NCBI GenBank assembly: GCA_028289605.1
Contig: JANQON010000009.1
Span: forward strand, 372,001-436,000
Reading direction: 5' to 3'
Source of the DNA: Hyphococcus sp.
GTDB taxonomy: Bacteria > Pseudomonadota > Alphaproteobacteria > Caulobacterales > Parvularculaceae
DNA: 64,000 bases
The translations under genes and the position numbers were made by a program. The notes under the pieces are model-generated. The model searched no databases, was not told the DNA's origin, and saw nothing but the letters and a program-made list of their open reading frames with translations. Position 1 is the first letter of the stretch, and each line of letters begins with the position of its first letter. This document shows positions 18,260 through 26,627 of this stretch, in pieces.

Positions 18260-20536
18260 TCAGTAGCGCAACGCCAGACCGAGCATGAACTCCACAGATC
18301 CGTCGAACTCATAAGGATCGCCGTTTGGCTGCACGCCGCCCTGGAGCGGAACCAGCGGTACGACGGTGCTGATGTTGTCCTCTTTCGTCAAATTGCGGAC
18401 ATTCAATGAGAGTTCCATTTCATTGCCCCACGGCGTCTCGCACACATACTCGGCGAAAAGGTCAAGGCGCGTGACCGGGTTGTATCGCAGTACTTCGCCG
18501 TTCAAGGTCTTGACGCTCTGCGCAGCGGCGGCGGTCGGGCGAACGGCGCGGCCAGTCCAGGTAAACCCTCCGCCCAACGACAGGCCGTCCAGCGCGCCGG
18601 CTTCAAAGTCATATTTCGACCATATGGCCAGCTTGTTTGGAATCTCGTCCACCAGTGGTTGCCCAACTACAAAAGTTGACGATCCGCTGGCCGTCACTTC
18701 CGTGTCGACATGAGAGAAGCTGAACACGGTCATCCAGTTATCAACCGGCTGGATAAACGCGTCGAAATCAAATCCCTGCGCCTCCACATCGCGATCGTTG
18801 TCGGGTCCGCGCACTTCCTCGTCGATGAAGTAGTAGCCGAAGGTCCCGACGATGAGATCGTCAAACAGGCTGTATTTGACGCCAAACTCAATCTGATCAC
18901 CTTTTCGCACCGGCGGCGCTTGCGAGAAGTCCGGATCGTTAAGGTCCGGCAACTGTGATTGGGAGTAATTCCCGTACAGACCAATACCTTCAATAATATC
19001 GAAAACGGCGCCGCCTTGAATCAGCCATTCCTCGCTGTCGGCGATGACTTCCGTCATGACGGGTGAAACACGCGGATCAGACTGGTCGATTTCTATGTCG
19101 CTATAGGTCACCCCAGCGAGGACATGCAGCCGGTCGTCAAAAAATGCGCCCTGATAGTTCAGAAAGCCGCTCTTCTGTTTGATTTCTCGGTCCCTCGCCA
19201 GGACGGTTGTGAAAAAGACATCGGCCGCGCCAGCGTTGAAGTTGAGACTTCTGGTATTGACGTCCTCAATTTCGAAAAACTCAAAAAAGAAACCGGAAGT
19301 TTGTCCCGATTCCCGCGGGCGCATGATGATCAGACGTTGATCCTGATCGAAAAAATCAAACCCTGATATGAACCGGTGGTCGCCCGCGTCATCGGCCACA
19401 AAGGTGACAAGACCGCTAAGCTGGTCGATATCGTTCTTTAGCGACAGATTTTCCGTCAGCCTGCGTAGTTCGAAGTCGGCGGGATCGGTTGTATCCGGGT
19501 CGGCGCCCGCTCGCGGCAAAACACGATAGAAGATGTCAATACGCGGCCGGTTGCCCGGTCCGAACACAAAATCGCGGTTGTGATCATTGTAGGAAAGCGA
19601 CGCGATAATCCGGTCGTCGGCAAAACTCTGAGTAATCGACGCCGACCAGTCTTCAAGCGACTCTTCTATGTCCGTACTGGCGCCGAAATAGCTTGCGCGT
19701 GGATCGATATCGTACGCCAGCGCCAGAGGAATCTCTTCGCCAGGCGTCGGGCCCGGTATAGTGAGTTCAATACCGAACGGGCGGTCGGTTCGGTCCGTAT
19801 TGATCTGATAGCGGTAATACTCCAGATCAACCACCGTGTTTTCGAAGGGCCGGAACTGAAATGACGGCAAGATCGCATTCAGTTCATTGTCCGTCCTTGT
19901 TTGGAAGCCGGTGTCTTGCTGATACCCGCCGACAAACCGAAAGGCGCCGACGGCGCCGTGCTCCGCTTCCAGCCCAATGTCGCCGACATTCAGATCGACG
20001 TTAAATCCGCGATTGTCGCGGCTGTCTTCGCTAAAGCCGTAATAGGCGCCCAGCTGGCCGAAGCTGTCTCCGATACGCGCCTTTTTCGTGATCGTGTTGA
20101 TTCCGCCGCCGGGCGTCACCGGACCATTGAGCGTCGCTGTCGGTCCGCGAACAATTTCAATGCGCTCGATTGTAAACCCCGGCGAGTCGCTGAGGTGAAC
20201 AAATCCATTGCGAAAGAACTCGCCTGTGTTGAAGCCGCGAACCCGCTTGTCTTCTACCGCGGCGCTGAACTGCAACGCATCGCGCTGGGTCAGCAACTGC
20301 AGGTCTTCGATTGCGTCTTTCGTAAACACCTGGACGTTGATCGGCACTTCGTCGATAGGAACATTGATGCGGGCGGCGCTCTGCGTCGTTTCCGCCCGAT
20401 AACCTTCAACGACGATGACATCGGTAAGACCTGATTCTGATCGGGCGTCGTCGTCGCCGTCCTGCGCGAAAGCCGCAGCCGAAAAACAAGACAGGCAAAG
20501 AGACGCCGCAGTCCCGGTAAGCAGCACGTTCTTCAT
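18260..20536 (-). CDS. TonB-dependent outer-membrane receptor (FhuE/siderophore-receptor type)
   Basis: A 758-residue receptor. The ATG at 20536 follows GGGAGGG; an ATG at 20560 in the same frame lacks a site. It has a signal peptide (ending AAAFAQDG), a TonB-box-like TDVIVVEG and a plug domain with NVQVFTKDAIEDL, FNTGEFFRNG and IEIVRGPTATLNG. A long barrel ends LGLALRY. Plug features are those of siderophore receptors, but the context is sugar-acid catabolism: its promoter carries the same operator as the catabolic operon upstream. It more likely imports the sugar acid or a conjugate, although an iron chelate cannot be ruled out. Confidence 0.85.
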   Translation of the reverse strand: MKNVLLTGTAASLCLSCFSAAAFAQDGDDDARSESGLTDVIVVEGYRAETTQSAARINVPIDEVPINVQVFTKDAIEDLQLLTQRDALQFSAAVEDKRVRGFNTGEFFRNGFVHLSDSPGFTIERIEIVRGPTATLNGPVTPGGGINTITKKARIGDSFGQLGAYYGFSEDSRDNRGFNVDLNVGDIGLEAEHGAVGAFRFVGGYQQDTGFQTRTDNELNAILPSFQFRPFENTVVDLEYYRYQINTDRTDRPFGIELTIPGPTPGEEIPLALAYDIDPRASYFGASTDIEESLEDWSASITQSFADDRIIASLSYNDHNRDFVFGPGNRPRIDIFYRVLPRAGADPDTTDPADFELRRLTENLSLKNDIDQLSGLVTFVADDAGDHRFISGFDFFDQDQRLIIMRPRESGQTSGFFFEFFEIEDVNTRSLNFNAGAADVFFTTVLARDREIKQKSGFLNYQGAFFDDRLHVLAGVTYSDIEIDQSDPRVSPVMTEVIADSEEWLIQGGAVFDIIEGIGLYGNYSQSQLPDLNDPDFSQAPPVRKGDQIEFGVKYSLFDDLIVGTFGYYFIDEEVRGPDNDRDVEAQGFDFDAFIQPVDNWMTVFSFSHVDTEVTASGSSTFVVGQPLVDEIPNKLAIWSKYDFEAGALDGLSLGGGFTWTGRAVRPTAAAAQSVKTLNGEVLRYNPVTRLDLFAEYVCETPWGNEMELSLNVRNLTKEDNISTVVPLVPLQGGVQPNGDPYEFDGSVEFMLGLALRY

Positions 20537-20571
20537 GGGTATATCCCTCCCGATATGCACTTTTATAATTT

Positions 20572-20601
20572 TAATGTATACGTTATTGCATCCATCGTCA
20601 A
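20572..20601 (-). promoter_or_regulatory. Promoter and GntR-type operator for the TonB receptor
   Basis: On the minus strand TTGACG (20601-20596) is followed 15 bases later by TATACA (20580-20575). A near-palindrome TAATGTATACGTTATT covers 20572-20587 and overlaps the -10 position. It matches the site at 25569-25584 in 15 of 16 bases. A GTATAC-centred dyad is typical for FCD-type GntR repressors, one of which is encoded at 26628. Confidence 0.65.
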
Positions 20602-20617
20602 ATCCATCAGAACGGCG

Positions 20618-22171
20618 CTAGCGGTTGTTTTCACCGCGTTTTATGTTGCGCAGCAGCAATTCATCGACGTTCGCCGGTCGGTAACCGCCAAACAGAACGC
20701 TTGCGGCGTACCCAACCGAAAAGAGCACGACATGCCCGAGCACCCCGATCAGAATTGCGTTCAACGGGAAGTTGAAGACGCCCAAGTCCAACAGCTGAGC
20801 GCCCGGCTCAGTTAGGACCCCCCATGCGGTAAACAGCGCGCACGCCGCGATGCCGGCATGGGCGCCGGTGCGGGTGGCGCGCCTCGTCATGAACCCCAGC
20901 GAAAACAACCCCAACGATCCGGCTGAGACGATTACGGCGATAATCAGCGCGCGTTCTGCAATTGGCGCGGCGCCCTCCTCCGGCATCAACAAAACCCCGA
21001 CGCCGCTGGCGATCAGTCCGGCGACAGCAACCATCGTCCGCCCAAAGATGAGTTTGGTGCGATCCTGCAAACGCGGCAAAAACCGCTCCAGATAGTCTTT
21101 GGTCAACACTGTTGCGATGCTGTTGAGATCGGAGCTCATCGACGACATTGACGCGGCAAGTATAGCGGCCAGCATCAATCCCGTGACGCCGGCCGGCAGA
21201 TGATTGACAATGAAATGCGGCAGCGCCTGGTCGCCGAGCATCGGCGGCGGCGCTCCAGACAGTTGATAAAAGCCGAATAACAGGGCGCCGATGATGTTGA
21301 AGGCGAACAGGACCGGCACGGAGAGATAGGCGCCGGTAAGCGCGCCGCGCTTGGCTTCTTCATCGGTCTTGGCAATGAGGTAGCGCTGCACCATATGCTG
21401 GTCGCAGATGTATCGGCGGCTCCATTGAACGGTCATGGCAAGCATAAAAAGCCAGATCGTCCGCTCTTCAGGTTCAGCAAGGCTTGCAAAAGAGAGCTCG
21501 GTGGATCCGAATGAAAAACGCCCGGCTTCCCATGCCGCACCGACCACGGCGAAAGGGGCGCCCGCTTCCGGGGCGAACAGCAGTCGGAGCAAGATGACAA
21601 CGCCGCCGCCGATCAGGATGACGCCCTGGACAAGATCGGTCCACACAACAGCCGTAATGCCGCCAATCGCGGTATAGACCAGGGTAAACACCGCAATCCC
21701 AAGGATAAGCGTCTCCAGCGGCCATCCGGTCATAAGATTGAGCGCTATCGCCGTCGTCAGGAGCGTCACGCCGATGTCGAACGTGCGCTCCATCAAAAAC
21801 CCAAATGACGAGTACAGACGGCCGGTTAATCCGAATCGTTTGCCGATATATTCATAAGCGCTCATGCCGACGACCCGTCGGTAAAACGGCGCCATATAGT
21901 GAGCGACAAAGAACAGGACGAGCGGCAAGACAATAAAACCGGGCGCCAGCACTAAGCCCTTTTGATAGACGATGCCAGGATGGGCGACGAGCGTGTTGCT
22001 GCTGATCAGCGTCGCCATCAGGGTGAAACCGACAAGCCAGTGCGGCATGCGGCGGTCGGCGATGAAATAGCGCGACGTCGATTTCTGACCGCGGGATGCG
22101 TAGAGCCCGATGCCGGCGACGATGATTAAATAGCCGACAACAACAACGACGTCGGTAAGCGGAAGCGTCAT
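20618..22171 (-). CDS. Sodium:solute symporter (SSS family)
   Basis: A 517-residue inner-membrane transporter with about 13 hydrophobic segments. It shows SSS hallmarks: an N-terminal GYLIIVAGIGLYASRGQKS followed by YFIADRRMPHWLVG; TLISSNTLVAHPG in the sodium-site helix; YEYIGKRFG; and AIGGITAVVWTDLVQ (the A-x-x-G-G-x-x-A-V-x-x-T-D signature). Family members carry sugars, sugar acids, amino acids or carboxylates with sodium. As the last gene of the otnK-like operon (15 bases after the dehydrogenase gene) it should import the sugar acid that the operon degrades. Confidence 0.85.
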   Translation of the reverse strand: MTLPLTDVVVVVGYLIIVAGIGLYASRGQKSTSRYFIADRRMPHWLVGFTLMATLISSNTLVAHPGIVYQKGLVLAPGFIVLPLVLFFVAHYMAPFYRRVVGMSAYEYIGKRFGLTGRLYSSFGFLMERTFDIGVTLLTTAIALNLMTGWPLETLILGIAVFTLVYTAIGGITAVVWTDLVQGVILIGGGVVILLRLLFAPEAGAPFAVVGAAWEAGRFSFGSTELSFASLAEPEERTIWLFMLAMTVQWSRRYICDQHMVQRYLIAKTDEEAKRGALTGAYLSVPVLFAFNIIGALLFGFYQLSGAPPPMLGDQALPHFIVNHLPAGVTGLMLAAILAASMSSMSSDLNSIATVLTKDYLERFLPRLQDRTKLIFGRTMVAVAGLIASGVGVLLMPEEGAAPIAERALIIAVIVSAGSLGLFSLGFMTRRATRTGAHAGIAACALFTAWGVLTEPGAQLLDLGVFNFPLNAILIGVLGHVVLFSVGYAASVLFGGYRPANVDELLLRNIKRGENNR

Positions 22172-22186
22172 ATCGCCAGTCCTGCC

Positions 22187-23305
22187 CTAGGCCGATGCAG
22201 CAATATGCGGGCTCTCTCTCAGCGCGTCAGCCACGGCGTCAGCGATATCGCGCGTTCCGGCCGCCCCGCCGATTTCAAAGGGACGCAATTCACCCGACGC
22301 AAACGCTAAATCAACCGCATGGCGAACAAGCGCTCCGGCCTTGGCGCAGGTTGCGTTGTCGCACCGCTCCCCCAACCACTCCAGCATCATCGCGCCGCTG
22401 AGAAACATGGCTGTCGGATTCGCTTTGCCTTGGCGCGCGATGTCCGGCGCGCTGCCGTGACAGGGCTGAAAGACAGCATGATCGTCGCCGATATCGGCGG
22501 ACGGCGCAAATCCCATGCCGCCCATCAGCGCGGCGCCGACGTCGGACAGGATGTCGCCAAACATGTTTTCCGTGACCAGTACGTCATAGATCCAAGGCTG
22601 TTTGACGAGGTTCAGACCAACGGCGTCGACATAAGCGTGGTTAGTGATCACGCGAGGGCGCGCTGACGCGCGCTCGTTAAAGATTCTCCGGAAGAACGCC
22701 AGCGCGCCCAATACGTTCGCTTTGTCGACGCACGTCACGACGCCGGACCGCCCCGCAGCGCGGCGCTTCTCGCCGAGATCCAAAGCGAAGTCAAAGAGTT
22801 TTTCACAGACCGCGCGCGTAATGACCATCGTATCGCGCGCGGCGCGGTCATTCGATTCGACCACGGTGCGGCCGCGGGCGGCAAACAGGCCTTCAGTCGA
22901 CTCTCTGATTAAGGCGATATCAAGCGCACGCGCCCGCTCATCAGACAATACCGGCGCCAGGCCGGGGATGGTCCTGATCGGTCGCACGCCGGCGTAAAGC
23001 CCAAGGGTTTCCCGCAATTCCAATTGCGGTGCGATTTCCGTCCCGTCCGGATACCGAATTTCAGGCAGCCCCATCGCCCCCAACAAAATGGCGTCAGCGT
23101 CCTGGGCAGAGGCGAATGCGTCTTCCGATATAGACACGCCGGCGCGTTTATAGTGCTCCGCGCCTGCCGAAATCTGCTCAAAACGCAGCTTGGGACCGCC
23201 GGCGGACGCAACGGCGCTTTCCAGTATCGAGATACAAGGCTCCATAACTTCAGGGCCGATGCCGTCTCCCGCCAATACCGCAATCTTAAACCCTGGCGCC
23301 GTCAT
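22187..23305 (-). CDS. Isocitrate/isopropylmalate-type NAD(P)-dependent beta-decarboxylating dehydrogenase
   Basis: A 372-residue protein. The ATG at 23305 follows AGGGGGCG; an ATG at 23323 is also in frame. Family motifs: IAVLAGDGIGPEVM at the N-terminus, LRETLGLYAGVRPIRTIPG, IRESTEGLFAARGR, the Mg/substrate site DAVGLNLVKQPWIYDVLVTENMFGDILSD (quoted in parts: YVDAVGLNLVKQP, VTENMFGDILSD) and FQPCHGSAPDIARQGKANPTAM. These fit the group of isopropylmalate, tartrate and D-malate dehydrogenases, which oxidise a 2-hydroxy acid next to a carboxylate. Leucine-biosynthesis neighbours are absent. In this operon it probably oxidises a four-carbon or related hydroxy acid before the kinase step. Exact substrate unknown. 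Confidence 0.82.
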   Translation of the reverse strand: MTAPGFKIAVLAGDGIGPEVMEPCISILESAVASAGGPKLRFEQISAGAEHYKRAGVSISEDAFASAQDADAILLGAMGLPEIRYPDGTEIAPQLELRETLGLYAGVRPIRTIPGLAPVLSDERARALDIALIRESTEGLFAARGRTVVESNDRAARDTMVITRAVCEKLFDFALDLGEKRRAAGRSGVVTCVDKANVLGALAFFRRIFNERASARPRVITNHAYVDAVGLNLVKQPWIYDVLVTENMFGDILSDVGAALMGGMGFAPSADIGDDHAVFQPCHGSAPDIARQGKANPTAMFLSGAMMLEWLGERCDNATCAKAGALVRHAVDLAFASGELRPFEIGGAAGTRDIADAVADALRESPHIAASA

Positions 23306-23306
23306 T

Positions 23307-23606
23307 TCATTCGCCCCCTGCATGAAGCGTCATAGTCCTGACGCGCTTTATTCTAACCATTGGTTTTGTAATCCTGTCGAAGGCCTCAAAGTGGGCGGTA
23401 TTCAGGTGCTTCTGAAACTCGCTGTCCGACGCGTATATTTCGTAGAGAAGAATTTTCCCACGCTCATCATTGTCAATGCACACATCGAAACGAAGACAGC
23501 CCGCCTCCAAATTGAGGCTGTCGTATGACTGCTGCTTAACGGCGGCGAGAAAGTCCGTGCGGTGCGTTTTGTGAATTTCGAAATCGACGACAACAACAAA
23601 CATCAT
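23307..23606 (-). CDS. Antibiotic-biosynthesis-monooxygenase (ABM) domain protein
   Basis: A 99-residue ferredoxin-like single-domain protein. The order VVVVDFEIHKTHRTDFLAAV, then EAGCLRFDV, then LLYEIYASDSEFQKHLNTAHF matches ABM-domain proteins such as YgiN and LsrG. YgiN is a quinol monooxygenase, LsrG acts on phospho-AI-2, and others are isomerases. The gene sits inside the sugar-acid operon, 4 bases after the aldolase gene and 1 base before the dehydrogenase start, so it belongs to the pathway. It may handle an unstable keto-sugar-phosphate intermediate, as LsrG does; this is inference. Confidence 0.75.
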   Translation of the reverse strand: MMFVVVVDFEIHKTHRTDFLAAVKQQSYDSLNLEAGCLRFDVCIDNDERGKILLYEIYASDSEFQKHLNTAHFEAFDRITKPMVRIKRVRTMTLHAGGE

Positions 23607-23610
23607 AAGC

Positions 23611-24249
23611 TCAATCTGGAAAACGCCGTTGCAACTCGTCCATCTGCTCCTGGGACAGCAATTTGACCTCGCGGCCGTACAAGAGCAGGTAAAGTCGCGC
23701 CGTTTCCTCTATCTCCTCGATAGACGCGCAGGCCGCTTCTAGAGATCGCCCGCTAGCGACGGGTCCGTGATTGGACAAAAGCACGGCGCGATGCTCCGCG
23801 GCGACGGCGGCGACGGCGTCGGCGAGCCGCTTGTCGCCTGGCGCAAAATACGGCACAGCGCGCAATGCCCCGACGCGCATTACGTAATACGCCGTCAGCG
23901 GCGGCAGCGCGTTGGCCTCGTCGATATCGCTGAGACAAGAGACCGCCACCGCATGGGTCGAATGCAGGTGCACCACCGCACTGTCGTTCGGCCGTTGCGC
24001 CAACATTTTGAGGTGCAGGAACGCTTCCTTGGACGGCTTATCTCCGGCCACATGGCGCCCTGTCTGGTCTAGTTTGGAGATTCTCTCCGGATCAAGCGCA
24101 CCAAGGCGCATGCCGGTCGGCGTTACAAGAATGCCCTCGTCGATACGCATACTGATATTACCAGAAGCGCCCGGCGTTAATCCCGCTGCGGCAAGCGCTT
24201 GCCCGCGCGCCGCAATCATGTCTCTTGCTTTGGTTTCGCTTATCATCAT
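23611..24249 (-). CDS. otnC: Class II aldolase family, OtnC-like 3-oxo-tetronate-4-phosphate decarboxylase
   Basis: A 212-residue protein, the usual length of the OtnC/YgbL group. Motifs: LTPGASGNISMRIDEG (phosphate-binding region); VTPTGMRLGALDPERI; the zinc ligands HLHSTHAVAVSCL; and SNHGPVASGRSLEAA (third ligand histidine). Class II aldolases use zinc to stabilise an enolate, and OtnC decarboxylates 3-oxo-tetronate 4-phosphate to a triose phosphate. Its ATG overlaps the kinase gene stop by 4 bases, the standard otnK-otnC pairing. L-fuculose-phosphate aldolase is a less likely alternative. Symbol given by similarity and context. Confidence 0.78.
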   Translation of the reverse strand: MMISETKARDMIAARGQALAAAGLTPGASGNISMRIDEGILVTPTGMRLGALDPERISKLDQTGRHVAGDKPSKEAFLHLKMLAQRPNDSAVVHLHSTHAVAVSCLSDIDEANALPPLTAYYVMRVGALRAVPYFAPGDKRLADAVAAVAAEHRAVLLSNHGPVASGRSLEAACASIEEIEETARLYLLLYGREVKLLSQEQMDELQRRFPD

Positions 24250-25517
24250 GATTGCAGGGTCGCGAGTGCGTCGGCGTAAAAATCCGGGCCGCCGAAATTT
24301 CCCGATTTGAATGCGATGCTGACGCCATCCGCCTGCATATCAAACATCCACGGAACGCCGGGCGCGATCTCCCGGCCAACTTCCAACGCCTTGAGTTCAA
24401 GCGCGGCGGCAACAGCGCCGGACGTCTCCCCTCCCGCCACAATGAAGGTGCGCACGCCCCGCCGATGGAGCGCGCGCGCGATCTCGCCATGCAGTCGTTC
24501 GAAAGCGTCGCCGAGCGCGGCGCGACCGTGCGTCGCCTGCGCGTCCTGAACAGCCTCCGGCTGCTCGGTGGACGAGATCACCACAGCGGCGGCGTTCAAT
24601 TGCGCCGCCTCATCAGCGACCTTCCGTCCGGCGGCTTCGGGGTTCGTCGTCATGGCGGCGTTCAGTTGAAACGACGGAAACGTTTTCGATGCGCGCGACG
24701 CCTGTTCCAAAGACGCCGCAGAACAACTGCCGGAGAGAATCGCGACTACCCCATCGGCTTTGGGAACACGCATGTCCAGGCGATTGCTGTACTCACCTTC
24801 CACAGCGGCATTAACTCTTGCAAGGCTTTCGCCGAAAGCAGATCCGCCGGTTACAAATTTCAGGGGTGCGCAGGCGTTTGCGATGGTGTCGAGATGTTCG
24901 GTCGAAATTGCATCGACTATAGAAAAACGCGTTCCCGCTTCGAGAAGGCGCGACATCGCCGCCGCTACGGCGGCAGGCCCCTCGTTGACGGTTTCTAAAT
25001 CTACCAGCCCGACAGAATTGTTCTTGCATTGTCGGGCGAGATGAACTCTCAAGTCGGATTCCGTCATCGGCGTAAGCGGATGGTCGCGCATCGACGAACG
25101 CGACAGCAAGCTGTCGCCAACGAACAAATGCCCTTTGTAAACTGTGCGGCGGTTCGCTGGAAAAGAAGGAACAAAGGGGACGGCGCCGGCGTCAAGGCTG
25201 GCCGCCATCGCTTCGGCGACAGGCCCAATGTTCCCCCGCGCCGTTGAATCAAACGTTGAACAATACTTGAAGAAAAACTGTTGCGCGCCCCAGTCACGCA
25301 GCACGTTGGCAGCGCGCAGCACGGCGTCGACGGCGTCGTTTTCCGGCGCGGTTCGCACCTTCAGGGATATGACGACAGCGTCCACAGCTTGCGGCGGTTC
25401 CGCATCGTCTGCGCCGCCAAAGATTTGCGCCACCCGCGCGCCCCCGCGGGACAAGGCGAGCGCAAGATCTGTTCCGCCGGTGAGATCGTCAGCAACGCAT
25501 CCCAGTCTCAGACCCAT
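24246..25517 (-). CDS. otnK: Four-carbon acid sugar kinase, OtnK-like (3-oxo-tetronate kinase)
   Basis: About 423 residues. I chose the ATG at 25517 because AAGGA ends six bases before it; an ATG at 25523 is in frame. The N-terminal domain begins LGCVADDLTGGTDLALAL, the D-D-x-T-G signature of this kinase family, and continues FFKYCSTFDSTARGNIGP. The C-terminal nucleotide-binding domain has GVVAILSGSCSAASLEQ and FIVAGGETSGAVAAAL. The family phosphorylates 3-oxo-tetronates or the acids themselves at C4. It is the first gene of a five-gene minus-strand operon and shares its upstream region with the divergent lactonase gene. Confidence 0.82.
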   Translation of the reverse strand: MGLRLGCVADDLTGGTDLALALSRGGARVAQIFGGADDAEPPQAVDAVVISLKVRTAPENDAVDAVLRAANVLRDWGAQQFFFKYCSTFDSTARGNIGPVAEAMAASLDAGAVPFVPSFPANRRTVYKGHLFVGDSLLSRSSMRDHPLTPMTESDLRVHLARQCKNNSVGLVDLETVNEGPAAVAAAMSRLLEAGTRFSIVDAISTEHLDTIANACAPLKFVTGGSAFGESLARVNAAVEGEYSNRLDMRVPKADGVVAILSGSCSAASLEQASRASKTFPSFQLNAAMTTNPEAAGRKVADEAAQLNAAAVVISSTEQPEAVQDAQATHGRAALGDAFERLHGEIARALHRRGVRTFIVAGGETSGAVAAALELKALEVGREIAPGVPWMFDMQADGVSIAFKSGNFGGPDFYADALATLQS

Positions 25518-25568
25518 GGACATCCTTTTCGCTACGTTTGAATAGCGCCCGATTGTATCCTGCCGAAA

Positions 25569-25600
25569 AATAGCGTATACATTATTTTATGCACAGTCAA
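25569..25600 (-). promoter_or_regulatory. Promoter and GntR-type operator of the otnK operon (shared divergent region)
   Basis: On the minus strand TTGACT (25600-25595) and TATACG (25579-25574) are 15 bases apart, the same geometry as at the receptor promoter. The minus-strand sequence TAATGTATACGCTATT spans 25569-25584 and matches the 20572 site in 15 of 16 bases. The lactonase gene starts at 25609 on the other strand, so one site could control both directions. Confidence 0.65.
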
Positions 25601-25608
25601 AGACGAAA

Positions 25609-26577
25609 ATGACGCACGCCGGGCAATCCGGACCGGAGATCGGCTATCTCGGTTCCGGTCTTGTCAGACCGGAATGCGTTGTGACGACTTGGTCGGGCGA
25701 TGTTTTTGTATCGAATTTCGACGGCGGCGTGACTCAGTTGACGAAACAAGGCGCCCGCGAGGATATTTTGGCCCGGGACGCCGGCGTCTCGTTGAAGACA
25801 AACGGATTTGCGATAACCCCCGACATGAGCTTCCTCATCGCCAACCTAGGCGACGAGGGCGGCGTTTGGCGCTTACGCCGCGACGGCTCGGCCGCGCCTT
25901 TCCTTACGATATTTGACGGCGCGGCGCTGCCGCCCGCTAACTTCGTGTCCGTAGACGAATGCGGCGGCGTTTGGATTTCCATCAGTACACGCGCAACTCC
26001 CAGGGCGAAGGCGTATCGCCCTGATGTCGCCGACGGATTCATTCTCTATGTCGACAACTCGGGCGTGCGCTTAGCCGCGGACCAGCTTGGTTATACAAAC
26101 GAGGTCCATCGCCGTCCCGGCGACGACTGGCTCTATGTCAACGAAACATTTGCTCGGCGTCTTTCACGGTTCAAAGTCTATGGGCCGGGCAAACTCGGCC
26201 GTCGCGAGACGGTTTGGGAGTTTGGGCCGGGCGAATTCCCCGACGGCCTGTGGTTCGACGACGACGGCGGCGTCATCGTCACCTGTATCATTTCAAATCG
26301 GGTCCTGCGCATCTCCTCAGGCGGGGTCTCGACCGTCCTTGTCGAGGACGCCGATCCGATCCACATTGCCCGGGTCGAAGCCGCATACAAGGCGGGAATC
26401 ATGGGCCGGAACGAACTCGACAGCACGCCTGCGCAGCGGCTTCGGAACGTGTCAAGCATCGCTTTTGGCGGCGAGGATCGAAAAGACGCATTCCTCGGAT
26501 GTTTGCTCGATGATAAAATCGTGACATTCAGAAGCCCGTACGCGGGCGTTGCGCCGCCGCACTGGAAATGGATCTGA
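25609..26577 (+). CDS. SMP-30/gluconolactonase-family sugar lactonase
   Basis: A 322-residue six-bladed propeller protein without a signal peptide. Characteristic SMP-30 elements are GLVRPECVVTTWSGDVFVSN (the metal-binding glutamate of the P-E-x motif), TNGFAITPDMSFLIANLGD, VNETFARRLSRFKV (conserved asparagine) and GEFPDGLWFDDDGGVIV (conserved D-G). These enzymes open aldonolactones to aldonic acids with a divalent metal. It is transcribed away from the otnK operon and should supply its substrate from a lactone. The GntR regulator gene follows 50 bases downstream in the same direction. Confidence 0.8.
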   Translation: MTHAGQSGPEIGYLGSGLVRPECVVTTWSGDVFVSNFDGGVTQLTKQGAREDILARDAGVSLKTNGFAITPDMSFLIANLGDEGGVWRLRRDGSAAPFLTIFDGAALPPANFVSVDECGGVWISISTRATPRAKAYRPDVADGFILYVDNSGVRLAADQLGYTNEVHRRPGDDWLYVNETFARRLSRFKVYGPGKLGRRETVWEFGPGEFPDGLWFDDDGGVIVTCIISNRVLRISSGGVSTVLVEDADPIHIARVEAAYKAGIMGRNELDSTPAQRLRNVSSIAFGGEDRKDAFLGCLLDDKIVTFRSPYAGVAPPHWKWI

Positions 26578-26627
26578 GAGGCCGGGCGTCCGGCCGATGA
26601 GCGAAACATGGCTGCGAAGACGTCAGA

